Source: Streptomyces cinerochromogenes
GTDB taxonomy: Bacteria; Actinomycetota; Actinomycetes; Streptomycetales; Streptomycetaceae
Length of the DNA: 64,000 nt
Assembly: GCF_014648635.1 (NCBI RefSeq)
Contig: NZ_BMRM01000003.1
Location: 186,001 to 250,000 of the forward strand
Direction: 5' to 3'
Part shown: in pieces, positions 35,270 to 43,080 of the stretch
Numbering within the stretch: position 1 is the first letter of the stretch
Layout of the letters: every line of letters begins with the position of its first letter
Notes under the pieces: model-generated
Database searches by the model: none
What the model was told of the DNA's origin: nothing
Seen by the model: only the letters and a program-made list of their open reading frames with translations
Translations under genes and position numbers: made by a program

Positions 35270-36247
35270 TCACCCGGCCGTACCGGCGTCCTTCCACAGG
35301 CTCCGGTACGCGGTCGGTGTCGTCCCGGTCGCGGTGCGGAAGGCGCGCGTGAAGTCGGAGGCCCTCGGGTAGCCCCAGCGGGCACCGATCGCGCTGACCG
35401 GGGTCGCGTGGAGCAGCGGGTCCGCCAGGTCCCGCTTGCACCGCGCGACCCGCTCCTGCCGGATGAGGCTCTTCACGGTCGTCCCGTGCACCTGGCAGAC
35501 CCGGTGCAGATAGCGCACGGAGATGCTGTGCGCCGCCGCGACCGTGGCCGGCCCCAGTCCGGGGTCGTGCAGGTGCTGCGTGATGAACGCCCGGACCTGC
35601 CGGTACAGCGTCGCCGTCCGGCTCTCCGGAGGCAGCGCGGAAGTACGGTCGACGCACCGCGCGATGACCGCCGCGGCGAGGTCGACGACGGTCGCGCCGA
35701 GCCGTTGCCGGTCCAGCGGGGTGAGGTCGGTGTCCGCCCGCGCCAGGCTGACCAGGGTCTCGCGGAAGACGTGCCCCACGCCGTCGACCGTGCCGAGGGC
35801 CGTTCCGCACAGGGGGGCGACCAGGCGATCGGGCAACGGCAGCAGGCGCCGGGGGAACTGCAGGACCAGGGAACCGCAGCAGCCCGGACCGCAGGCCGAC
35901 GCCTCGAACGGCCGGGAGCTGTCGTACAGGACGATCTCACCGGGTTCCACGACGGTGTCGTGCCGGGCCTGCGCGATGCTCTGCCGGCCGGAGGTGATGA
36001 CGCCGATCTGGTACAGCTCGGGATCGGACGCGCGGATCAGCCGCGCGGAGCGGTAGGAGACCAGCTGCGCGTACGAGATCGCCGACAGCTGCACCGGCCC
36101 CAGCGCCACGGCACTGATCCGCGCGGTGAAGTTCGCGGGGTCGGGAAACCTCATCCGGGTGCTCACCAGGGCTTCGGCGGTGGCTTCCGCCCAGGCGGCC
36201 GTCCTCTCGGCGGGCGGCAGGCAGGAGGTGTCCAGGACGGTCATCAT
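35270..36247 (-). CDS. AraC-family regulator
   Basis: A 325-residue regulator: an N-terminal AraC_binding_2-type domain (AERTAAWAEATAEALVSTRM, ELYQIGVITSGRQSIAQ, VEPGEIVLYDSSRPFE) and a C-terminal double HTH (GPATVAAAHSISVRYLHRVCQ, PVSAIGARWGYPRASDFTRAFRTATGTTPTAYRS). This layout is that of the NitR/FeaR-like group. ATG 36247 (or the next codon, also ATG) follows GGGGAAG. It is convergent with the GH1 gene and divergent from the I36-type inhibitor gene. Confidence 0.87.
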   Translation of the reverse strand: MMTVLDTSCLPPAERTAAWAEATAEALVSTRMRFPDPANFTARISAVALGPVQLSAISYAQLVSYRSARLIRASDPELYQIGVITSGRQSIAQARHDTVVEPGEIVLYDSSRPFEASACGPGCCGSLVLQFPRRLLPLPDRLVAPLCGTALGTVDGVGHVFRETLVSLARADTDLTPLDRQRLGATVVDLAAAVIARCVDRTSALPPESRTATLYRQVRAFITQHLHDPGLGPATVAAAHSISVRYLHRVCQVHGTTVKSLIRQERVARCKRDLADPLLHATPVSAIGARWGYPRASDFTRAFRTATGTTPTAYRSLWKDAGTAG

Positions 36248-36342
36248 GACGCTTCCCCGTGTCGCAGGCACGTGCCGGTGGTCATCCAGCACTCTCGGCC
36301 GCCCGCGCCGCCCACCGGAAGACGGTTCCGCGTCAATCGTCG

Positions 36343-36377
36343 TGTGCGCCGCGTGCCAAGCACTGTGCGCCGTGTGC
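36343..36377. promoter_or_regulatory. 14-bp direct repeats spaced 21 bp, candidate AraC-type sites
   Basis: TGTGCGCCGCGTGC (36343-36356) and TGTGCGCCGTGTGC (36364-36377) differ at one base and repeat every 21 bp, two helical turns, as AraC-family half-sites often do. They lie between the divergent AraC and inhibitor genes. Confidence 0.5.
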
Positions 36378-36415
36378 TCACGACACCGGGGGCGGCGAGC
36401 GGGCAGGCTCGGACC

Positions 36416-36439
36416 GCACCGCCGGTTTGCGGGCGGTGC
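36416..36439. promoter_or_regulatory. 8-bp inverted repeat before the I36 gene
   Basis: GCACCGCC (36416-36423) and GGCGGTGC (36432-36439) with an 8-base spacer lie 24 bp before the start codon. Either an operator or an mRNA hairpin upstream of the ribosome site. Confidence 0.4.
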
Positions 36440-36463
36440 TGTCCCGAGACAGGAGGATTTTCC

Positions 36464-36829
36464 GTGCGGACCTCACAGAAGGCCGGTCTGGCCACGGCCG
36501 CCGCGGCGCTCGGTCTGGCCGGCATGCTCGCCCCCACCGCCTCTGCTCAGCCGCGGGTGACCGCGGCTCCGTCGGACTGCCCGAAGTACTACTTCTGCGG
36601 CTACAAGCAGGCGAACTTCAAGGACCTGGCCTTCAGGTTCAAGGACTGTTACCTGCAGGAGATCCCCGACGGCCTCAACAGCGGCGGGTCCTGGTACAAC
36701 AACCAGTCGGCCGGTACGAAGGCCCGGATGTACGACAAGAACAAGACGCTCATCTACACCACTCCGGGCGCCCCCTCGTCGGACGCGAACGGCGACTGGG
36801 GACCCGTCTGGTACGTGGACGCCTGCTGA
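36464..36829 (+). CDS. Secreted peptidase-inhibitor family I36-type protein
   Basis: A 121-residue exported protein: a signal peptide (AGLATAAAALGLAGMLAPTASA, cut after ASA near residue 28) followed by a small Cys-rich, Tyr/Trp-rich fold with four Cys (DCPKYYFCGY, KDCYLQ, terminal DAC). The FCGY and NNQSAGTKARMYDKN segments match I36 metalloprotease inhibitors (SMPI-like). GTG 36464 follows AGGAGG. Possibly controlled by the divergent AraC regulator. Inhibitory activity is inferred from family only. Confidence 0.8.
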   Translation: MRTSQKAGLATAAAALGLAGMLAPTASAQPRVTAAPSDCPKYYFCGYKQANFKDLAFRFKDCYLQEIPDGLNSGGSWYNNQSAGTKARMYDKNKTLIYTTPGAPSSDANGDWGPVWYVDAC

Positions 36830-36963
36830 TTCCCTGGCCGGGGCCCCGGGCGGGCTCCGGCCGGGTGGACGGGTGAGGAAGGCTGCGGTTCCCGGCAAAC
36901 GGGGAACATTCACCTGAGGTGCCTGCAAAAGGGGCACCTGTGGTCGATGTGCGCACGGGAGGC

Positions 36964-38196
36964 ATGATGAGCCGGCAGCCAGTCCTTCTGCCCTACGCCG
37001 ACCCGGCCTTCGTGGCCGATCCCTTCCCGCTCTACCAGCGGCTGCGCGAGGACGGCCCGGTGCGGCGCGCGGTGCTCGCCGGAGGCCTGGACGCCTGGCT
37101 GGTCACCCGCTACCAGGACGGCCTCGCCGCCCTGTCCGACCCGCGGCTGAGCAGCGACGTCCGCGACGCCTCGGACCCGCGCCTCGTCCAGCAGCTGCCC
37201 CGGTTCGAGCGCGAGTCGATGATGAGCAACATGCTCCGGTCCGACCCGCCCGACCACACCCGGCTGCGCCGCCTGGTGTCCAAGGCGTTCACCGCACGCC
37301 GGGTCGCCGAGCTCGGGCCCCGCATCCAGGAGATCACCGACCGGCTCCTCGACGCGGTGGCACCGGCCGGCCGGGCCGACCTCGTGGCGGACTTCGCCCT
37401 GCCCCTGCCGGTCACCGTGATCTGCGAGCTGCTCGGCGTGCCCGTGGACGACCGGCACGACTTCCAGCGGTGGACCGACGCCATGCTCGTCCGCGGGGAG
37501 GGACTGCCCGACCCGGCCGTCGTCGACGAGGCCTGGCAGCGGATGCGCGCCTATGTGACCGCGCACCTCGACGCCAAGCGCGCCCACCCCGGAGACGACC
37601 TCCTCAGCGCGCTGATCATTGCCCACGACGAGGAGCAGCGGCTGAGTCACGACGAGCTGGTCGCCATGACCTTCCTGCTGCTGGTGGCCGGATACGTCAC
37701 GACGGTGAACCTGATCGGCGGCGGCATCGCCGCGCTGCTCGCCCACCCCGACCAGCTGACCCTCCTGCGCGAGCACCCGGACCTGCTGCCCGACGCGATC
37801 GAGGAGTTCCTCCGCTACGACGGCCCGGTCAGCCCGGGCATCGCCCGGTTCGCCCGCGAGGACGTCGACATCGCGGGCGTGACCGTCCCGCGCGGCGCGA
37901 CCGTGCTCATCGCGTCCGCCATCGCCGACCGCGATCCGGCCCGGTTCCCCGACCCCGACCGGCTGGACATCACCCGGCGGGACAACGGCCACCTGGCCTT
38001 CGGGCACGGCATCCACTACTGCCTGGGCGCGCCGCTCGCCCGGCTCGAAGGCCGGATCGCCATCGGAACGGTGCTGCGCCGCCTCCCGGACCTCGCCCTG
38101 GCCGTCCCCCCGGCGGAGCTGGACTGGCGACCCGGCGGCCTCCGCGGCCCGGCCCGGCTTCCCGTCACCTTCACCCCCGGCGGCCGGGCGGACTGA
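36964..38196 (+). CDS. Cytochrome P450 with altered I-helix
   Basis: A roughly 410-residue bacterial P450 with heme motif FGHGIHYCLGAPLAR (Cys353), K-helix EEFLRY and C-helix DHTRLRRLVSKAF. In the I-helix the usual AGYETT or AGHETT reads AGYVTT: the acidic residue before the conserved Thr is Val245, from a GTC codon. ATG 36964 or the adjacent ATG 36967 lies just after GGGAGG; a GTG at 36940 with AAGGGG before it is an alternative. No ferredoxin or reductase gene is adjacent, so redox partners must come from elsewhere. Substrate unknown. Confidence 0.87.
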   Translation: MMSRQPVLLPYADPAFVADPFPLYQRLREDGPVRRAVLAGGLDAWLVTRYQDGLAALSDPRLSSDVRDASDPRLVQQLPRFERESMMSNMLRSDPPDHTRLRRLVSKAFTARRVAELGPRIQEITDRLLDAVAPAGRADLVADFALPLPVTVICELLGVPVDDRHDFQRWTDAMLVRGEGLPDPAVVDEAWQRMRAYVTAHLDAKRAHPGDDLLSALIIAHDEEQRLSHDELVAMTFLLLVAGYVTTVNLIGGGIAALLAHPDQLTLLREHPDLLPDAIEEFLRYDGPVSPGIARFAREDVDIAGVTVPRGATVLIASAIADRDPARFPDPDRLDITRRDNGHLAFGHGIHYCLGAPLARLEGRIAIGTVLRRLPDLALAVPPAELDWRPGGLRGPARLPVTFTPGGRAD

Positions 38197-38224
38197 ACTC
38201 CGCAGGACTCGGCGCCGCGGGGCC

Positions 38225-38566
38225 GGCCCGCCGCCGCGGCGTGTTCCACCGGGGTGGCGGGAGGACCCCCGGGCGCGTCGGCGGTGCCGTCGATACGGCC
38301 GGGCAGCGGGCGTACGGCACGCGTGCCGGTCTCCGCTCTCCGTGAAGCCGGTGCGCACGGTGGTCAGGGGCGGCAGGAAGCGGGCGGCCTCGGGGATGCC
38401 GTCGTAGCCGACGACGCCGGCGTCCCCGGGAACGCGGGCGGCCCGCCTCGTGCAGGGCCCGCAGGACACCGGGAGCCATCCGGCCGTCGGAGGCGAACAC
38501 GGCGGCGACGGACAGGCGCCACTCGCCCGCGGCGAGGAACTCCCGGGCGCGGCCGGACTCCCGCGT
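38225..38566 (-). pseudogene. Broken LacI-family regulator (C-terminal part)
   Basis: On the minus strand three frames carry successive pieces of one LacI/GalR effector domain: SVAAVFASDGRMAPGVLRALHEAG (about 38510-38438), then after a one-base frameshift at about 38438 VPGDAGVVGYDGIPEAARFLPPLTTVRTGF (to about 38326), then after another shift RIDGTADAPG (about 38275). A further LacI-like tail, EVLTTVP and LRAFVLRVGAQVLRRILVGE, occurs upstream at 38869-38726 and is less certain. There is no intact HTH. The rest of the 38197-38991 gap holds nothing I recognise. The gene is dead unless sequencing errors are present. Confidence 0.6.
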
Positions 38567-38991
38567 GAGAGCGCGCGCCGGCAGGGGGAGGGGGCCCGGT
38601 GCCGCCACCGGCTCTCCGCGCACGCCTGCCACCGCATCCCTCGCCGTCCCCGCCGAAGGCACGGCAATCCTCGCAGGACGTACCCCGCTCGCCCCTCGCC
38701 CGGCGGCTGTGCTGCCGACCGGGGGCGGATCCTCGCGCCCCGCGGGTTCGCCCACCAGGATGCGTCGGAGCACCTGGGCCCCGACCCGGAGCACGAACGC
38801 GCGCAGTGAGGCCGTCACCGGTTCACCCGGGATCTCGATGGCGCCGTCCGGCACCGTCGTGAGAACCTCGCCGTGATGGGCACACAGTGAGGCCGAGGTG
38901 GGCGAGTTACCGCACCGGCGGGGGCGGCGGACGGCGTTCACGGTCGCCGAACGGGCCGACGAATGCTGGACGGTGACGGGAGCGTGACGGG

Positions 38992-39807
38992 GTGACGGCC
39001 GAGGACGAGGCGGAAGCCGGTGCGGCACTCGCCGGTGGCATGATGAACGCGGGGTCGGTCTTCCGCCGCGGTGCCGTGGTGGAACGCCCCGCACCGCGTA
39101 CCGCGCACGCCCTGCACCCCTACCTGCTCGCGCTGCGGGAGCGTGGCTTCGACGGGGCTCCGACGCCCGTGCGCCTCACCCCCGACGGCCGCGAGCAGCT
39201 GACGTACATCCCCGGGGAGGTGGCCCTGCCGCCGTTCCCGCCCTGGGCGATGGCCCCGGACGCGCTGAGATCGGTGGGAAGCCTGCTGCGGAGACTGCAC
39301 GAGGCCGGCGCGGGCCTCGCGGTCGACGCCTCCGCCGACTGGCCGCGGGCCCTGTCCGACCCGGAGGGCGGGACGATGCTGTGCCACAACGACGTGTGCC
39401 TGGAGAACGTCGTCTTCCGCGACGGCCGCGCCGTGGCTCTGATCGACTTCGACCTGGCGGCCCCCGGACGGCCCCTGTGGGACGTCGCCATGGCGGCCCG
39501 CTACTGGGTCCCCATGCTCGATCCCGTGTCCGCGGCAGACCTGTACCCCGTCGGACTGGATGTCCCGGCACGGCTGCGGGCCCTCGCCGACGGCTACGGC
39601 CTTTCACCGCGGCAGCGCGCCGCCCTGCCGGCCACCATCGAGCAGGCCACCGCTTCCTGCCGGGCGTTCGTCGCCGGCCGTGTGGCCGAAGGCGATGCCG
39701 TCTTCGTCAAGGCGCTGTCGGAGCGCGGTGGTTGGCAGCGCTGGGACCGCCTGCAGACCTGGCTGCACGAACACCGGGACAAGTTCGCGGCCGCGCTGGT
39801 GCGCTGA
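38992..39807 (+). CDS. APH-family phosphotransferase (aminoglycoside/choline kinase fold)
   Basis: A 271-residue kinase-like protein. The catalytic loop reads LCHNDVCLENVVFRDG (HND-x4-N) and the metal loop ALIDFDLAAPGRPLWDVA, as in APH enzymes. The N-terminal nucleotide-binding lobe is short (starts VERPAPRTAHALHPYLLALRERGFDGAP), and an ATP-binding lysine is not obvious. GTG 38992 follows GGGAG. Such proteins in Streptomyces usually phosphorylate unknown small molecules; resistance is possible but not shown. Confidence 0.8.
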   Translation: MTAEDEAEAGAALAGGMMNAGSVFRRGAVVERPAPRTAHALHPYLLALRERGFDGAPTPVRLTPDGREQLTYIPGEVALPPFPPWAMAPDALRSVGSLLRRLHEAGAGLAVDASADWPRALSDPEGGTMLCHNDVCLENVVFRDGRAVALIDFDLAAPGRPLWDVAMAARYWVPMLDPVSAADLYPVGLDVPARLRALADGYGLSPRQRAALPATIEQATASCRAFVAGRVAEGDAVFVKALSERGGWQRWDRLQTWLHEHRDKFAAALVR

Positions 39808-40228
39808 TCCTCCGGGTCCGTCCGGCAGACGCACCGGACGGCCGGTGCCGAGGCCCCTGGAGTGGGGCGAGGGGGCACCGGCCGTGGCCTGGCCGCCGGG
39901 ACGCGAGATCTGGAGTGCTGACGGATTCCCAGGCGCCGTACCCGCGATTCCCGCTTACGGAAAACGGCCCCGGAAACCGACGGCAAACCCGGCTCGCCCC
40001 CGGTCTCCCGCTCGCGGACCGCAGACGGCGCGTCCCGCATTGCCGCTGCGCACCCGCGAGGGGTGCGCGAGGTCACTGATGACCGAACATGCCGGCCGGC
40101 GACCCCGCGTCACCGAGCATGCAGCACGCAATCACTCGATATCTAGGGCCAATCTTTTACAGCAAAACCGCATGACACTAATTACACTGACCGGCAGTCA
40201 ACACAAGCCCCCGGGGGACAACGCGCCA
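39808..40228. other. Intergenic region with AT-rich promoter-like segment
   Basis: No gene recognised. Bases from about 40130 to 40200 are strikingly AT-rich for this DNA (GATATCTAG, CTTTTACAG, CTAATTACAC), suggesting a promoter for the XRE regulator gene; the rest is ordinary GC-rich spacer. Confidence 0.5.
40156..40184 (+). promoter_or_regulatory. Candidate promoter of the XRE regulator gene
   Basis: TTTACA (40156-40161), a 17-base spacer and TAATTA (40179-40184) resemble a housekeeping promoter. It would start transcription near 40191, which excludes ATG 40172 and favours GTG 40229 as the start codon. Confidence 0.35.
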
Positions 40229-41062
40229 GTGAACCGCCACGCACTGAAAAAACTTCTCAAAGACCGCCGTGCCCTCATATCCCCCGAATCCCACGGTCTC
40301 TCCCGCCCCACCGGACGGGGGCGCCGCGCCCCGGGCCTGTCCCAGGGGCAGGTCGACGAACTCCTCGGCTACGCCGACCGCACGTACCAGCGCCTGGAAT
40401 CCGGCAACTACCCCCACCCCCCGGTCGACCTCCTCCGGGATGTCGCGCGCCTCTACGGCATGAACGAGCAGGAGTGGATCAGCCTCTGCCGGTACGCCCG
40501 GGGCGAGGACCCGCCCGGCCCTCTCTACGACACCTCCGGCCATGCCCTCCCGGCGGCCTGGGCCGACGCCGTCGCCGGCATCACGCACGCCGCGTACGTC
40601 ACCGACGCCTCCTGGAACCTCGTCACCTGCAACGACCGCTTCCACGCCCTGTTCGAGAGCGGCAAGGCCCCCGCCAACACCATGCGGTGGATGCTCCTGG
40701 ACGGGCGTGACCAGCTCATCGAGTGGGACACGGCATGGGCGCCGCTGGTGATGCCGCAGTTGCAGGCCGCGCTCGCCCAGCGCCCCGAGGACAAGGTGCT
40801 CCGGCAGATCGAGGCCGACGTCCTCGCCGACCCCGCCGCCCGGCTCCTGTACGAGAAGGGCGGCGCCTCCATCCACCCCGACGGCGACGAGCGTCCGATC
40901 CGGCACGCGATCGAGGGGCCGGGCTGGGTGACGATGTGTGTGGCCCAGCCGCTCGCGGCGCCCGGATCCCGGTGCATGATCCTCGTTTTTCGGTCGGGTC
41001 CGCGACGGGCCGGAACCCGGCCGCGCATGTTGCAGGCACCGGGAACCCGCCTGGACGCCTGA
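40229..41062 (+). CDS. XRE-family regulator with MmyB-like ligand-binding domain
   Basis: A 277-residue protein: HTH near residues 5-70 (LKKLLKDRRALISPES, GLSQGQVDELLGYADRTYQRLESGNYPHPP) followed by the MmyB-like PAS-type domain (AYVTDASWNLVTCNDRFHALFESG, NTMRWMLLD, WAPLVMPQLQAALAQRPEDKVLRQIEADV). Structural work on this family reported a fatty-acid-like ligand and links to actinobacterial antibiotic genes. The GTG at 40229 begins the conserved part; ATG 40172 would add 19 atypical residues. It lies 116 bp upstream of the type III PKS gene, its probable target. Confidence 0.85.
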   Translation: MNRHALKKLLKDRRALISPESHGLSRPTGRGRRAPGLSQGQVDELLGYADRTYQRLESGNYPHPPVDLLRDVARLYGMNEQEWISLCRYARGEDPPGPLYDTSGHALPAAWADAVAGITHAAYVTDASWNLVTCNDRFHALFESGKAPANTMRWMLLDGRDQLIEWDTAWAPLVMPQLQAALAQRPEDKVLRQIEADVLADPAARLLYEKGGASIHPDGDERPIRHAIEGPGWVTMCVAQPLAAPGSRCMILVFRSGPRRAGTRPRMLQAPGTRLDA

Positions 41063-41141
41063 ATTTGCCCCTCTTTGGTGCACGGGCGGCACTATTTCGG
41101 GGACGGTGAAGGAAACGAACCAGCCAACTTTGCCGTACCTT

Positions 41142-41155
41142 GACCTGATCAGGTC
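41142..41155. promoter_or_regulatory. Perfect 14-bp palindrome before the type III PKS gene
   Basis: GACCTGATCAGGTC is fully self-complementary and lies 23 bp before the PKS start codon. Its position fits an operator for the neighbouring MmyB-type regulator that would block or activate the PKS promoter. Confidence 0.6.
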
Positions 41156-41178
41156 GCAGCGCCTCCAGGGGGGAACTC

Positions 41179-42225
41179 ATGCCCGCTCATATCGCCCGCC
41201 CCAGTACCGTCCTCGCCCCGCACAAAATCACCACGGACGAGATAGCAGAGGACATCCGGACCCATCACCCCGACCATCCCCGCCTCGGTGCGATTCTTCG
41301 CGTCATTCGCAACTGCGGCGTGGACACCCGCTACTTCACGCAGCCACTGGACACGCCCACCGTCAACGGCACCGCGGACATCGGTGCACGCGTCACCCGC
41401 GCCTTCGCGGACGGCCTCGACATGGCCGAACAAGCCGCCCGCGACGTCCTCCACCGGCACGGGCTCCAGCCCGGCGACATCACCGGCCTCGTCACCACCC
41501 ACGCCACCGGGTGGGCCGTCCCCAACCTCGACATCCACCTGATCGCCCGGCTCGGCCTCCGGCCCACCGTCCGCCGTACGGCCCTGACGACCATCGCCTG
41601 CGCCGGCGGGGCCCACGCCCTCATCCGGGCCGCGGAGCAGGCCCTCCTCCACCCTGGCTCCCGCGTCCTCGTCGTCGCCGCGGAAGTCCTGTCCACCGCC
41701 TACAACCACGCCGACTCCGAGATCGAGCACATGATCTACAAGGCGTTGTTCGGTGACAGCGGAGCCGCCACCCTCGTCTCCAGCGAGCCTCTCGGTCCCG
41801 GTCTCACCGTCGACACCGACGGGGTCTTCGAGTACGCCCTCCCCGACAGCCTCACCATGTACGCCGGCCGCATCGACAGCACGGGCCTGCACTTCGACAG
41901 CACGAAGCAGGCCACCGGCGGAGCCCGGCACGTCATGCCCGCCGTCCTCGACTGGCTCGCCGGCCGCCCCGTCGACGTGCCGGTCATCCACCCCGGTTCG
42001 AAGCCCATCATCCTCGACACCGCCACCGCCCTCGGCCTCACCGAAACCGATGCCCGGCACTCCCTCGACACCCTCGCCGAAGAGGGCAACCTCGGCGGCG
42101 TATCGGTTCTCCGCGTCCTCGAACGCACCCACGGCCTGCCCCCGGCCGACGGCGAGAGCGCGCTGATGGTCGCCTACGGGCCAGGGTTCTCCGTCTCCGC
42201 CCTCCACGGGACCTGGCGGAACTAG
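41179..42225 (+). CDS. Divergent type III polyketide synthase
   Basis: A 348-residue chalcone-synthase-fold protein. The catalytic triad is present: Cys141 in TTIACAGGAHALIRAA, His271 in VIHPGSKPIILD, Asn304 in EEGNLGGVSVL. RVIRNCGVDTRYFTQPLD matches the RppA/germicidin-synthase N-terminal segment, ALFGDSG keeps the gatekeeper Phe191, and VAYGPGFS is the C-terminal GFGPG-like loop. Notably the usual SCTGF active-site segment reads THATGW, placing it outside the RppA and Gcs groups. ATG 41179 follows GGGGGGAA. No methyltransferase or tailoring enzyme follows; the P450 at 36.9 kb is the nearest candidate. KAS III is the main alternative, but the Asn motif and C-terminus favour type III PKS. Confidence 0.85.
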   Translation: MPAHIARPSTVLAPHKITTDEIAEDIRTHHPDHPRLGAILRVIRNCGVDTRYFTQPLDTPTVNGTADIGARVTRAFADGLDMAEQAARDVLHRHGLQPGDITGLVTTHATGWAVPNLDIHLIARLGLRPTVRRTALTTIACAGGAHALIRAAEQALLHPGSRVLVVAAEVLSTAYNHADSEIEHMIYKALFGDSGAATLVSSEPLGPGLTVDTDGVFEYALPDSLTMYAGRIDSTGLHFDSTKQATGGARHVMPAVLDWLAGRPVDVPVIHPGSKPIILDTATALGLTETDARHSLDTLAEEGNLGGVSVLRVLERTHGLPPADGESALMVAYGPGFSVSALHGTWRN

Positions 42226-42387
42226 CCGGGCCGCGCAGGGCCTTTCCCGCCCTTCCGGGGAAGCCCTGCGCCGGCCCGGCCGGAGGAGCGGCCCCGGCGG
42301 CGCGGACCGATCGGATGGTCGGATCATCTCCCGTGCGGGCAGGATCGGGGCGATGAACCGTCAAGGCGCCGAGCAGGGGGGAGCGGC

Positions 42388-43044
42388 ATGGCGAGCGTCG
42401 GCGACATCGCCACATGGGTGGGATCGGCCGGGACATGGGTCGGCCTCGGGGCGGCGATCTACGCAGGCAGAGCAGCCTTCCAACTGCTGCGCCTGGAACG
42501 GCAACGGGATCACGAAAGGGAGCAGGACCGCCGGTCCGCGCAGGCGTCCGGGGTCGCGGCCTGGACGGGGCACCGCCCGGACACGGACATGATCACCAGT
42601 GCCGCCTACTCCGTGGAGGCCGCGTATCCCGATGTCTATCTCATCAACAGCTCCAAGCTGCCCGTGTACGACCTTCGGCTGTATCTCTGGGTGGACTTCC
42701 ATGCCGGACCCCTGCTCTGGCAGATCCGTGCCACGGTTCCCCCCACGCTTCGGCCCGAGAGGGTCAGTTCCTTCCTGCTCGCGCGCGTGAACGAGGCAGC
42801 CGTCATGGCCCGGACGACCGGCGTCTCGCTGTCCTTCAGGGACGCCGAGGGCAACTGCTGGCAGAGATCGCGGGACGGACTGCTGCATCAGGTGCCTCTG
42901 TCCGAGCACGAGCAGCGGACCGTGCGGGACGGAGGGGAAAGGAGGGCCGCCGTGCTCGTCGGTGATGTCGAGCCACCGCCGCTGCGCCCCGGGCTGCGGC
43001 GGCCCGGGGATCCGAGGACCGATGACACTCTGCCCGGACGATGA
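42388..43044 (+). CDS. Hypothetical protein with one N-terminal membrane segment
   Basis: A 218-residue protein: a short hydrophobic stretch (IATWVGSAGTWVGLGAAIYAG, residues 7-27), then a charged helix (LLRLERQRDHEREQDRR) and a beta-rich domain (VYLINSSKLPVYDLRLYLWVDF, SSFLLARVNEAAVMARTTGVSLSF). The pattern suggests a membrane-anchored cytoplasmic beta-sandwich seen in many Streptomyces proteins of unknown function. ATG 42388 follows GGGGGGAG. Convergent with the Ser/Thr kinase gene 36 bp away. I do not recognise a named family. Confidence 0.65.
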   Translation: MASVGDIATWVGSAGTWVGLGAAIYAGRAAFQLLRLERQRDHEREQDRRSAQASGVAAWTGHRPDTDMITSAAYSVEAAYPDVYLINSSKLPVYDLRLYLWVDFHAGPLLWQIRATVPPTLRPERVSSFLLARVNEAAVMARTTGVSLSFRDAEGNCWQRSRDGLLHQVPLSEHEQRTVRDGGERRAAVLVGDVEPPPLRPGLRRPGDPRTDDTLPGR

Positions 43045-43080
43045 GCCATACCGGCGAGAGGCCCACCGCCCGGGACAGTG

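Noticed and set aside
41179..42225. 3-oxoacyl-ACP synthase III (FabH)
   Set aside because: The Asn motif GNLGG, the R-x-I-x-N-x-GV-x-TR N-terminal segment and the GPGFS C-terminal loop fit type III PKS better.
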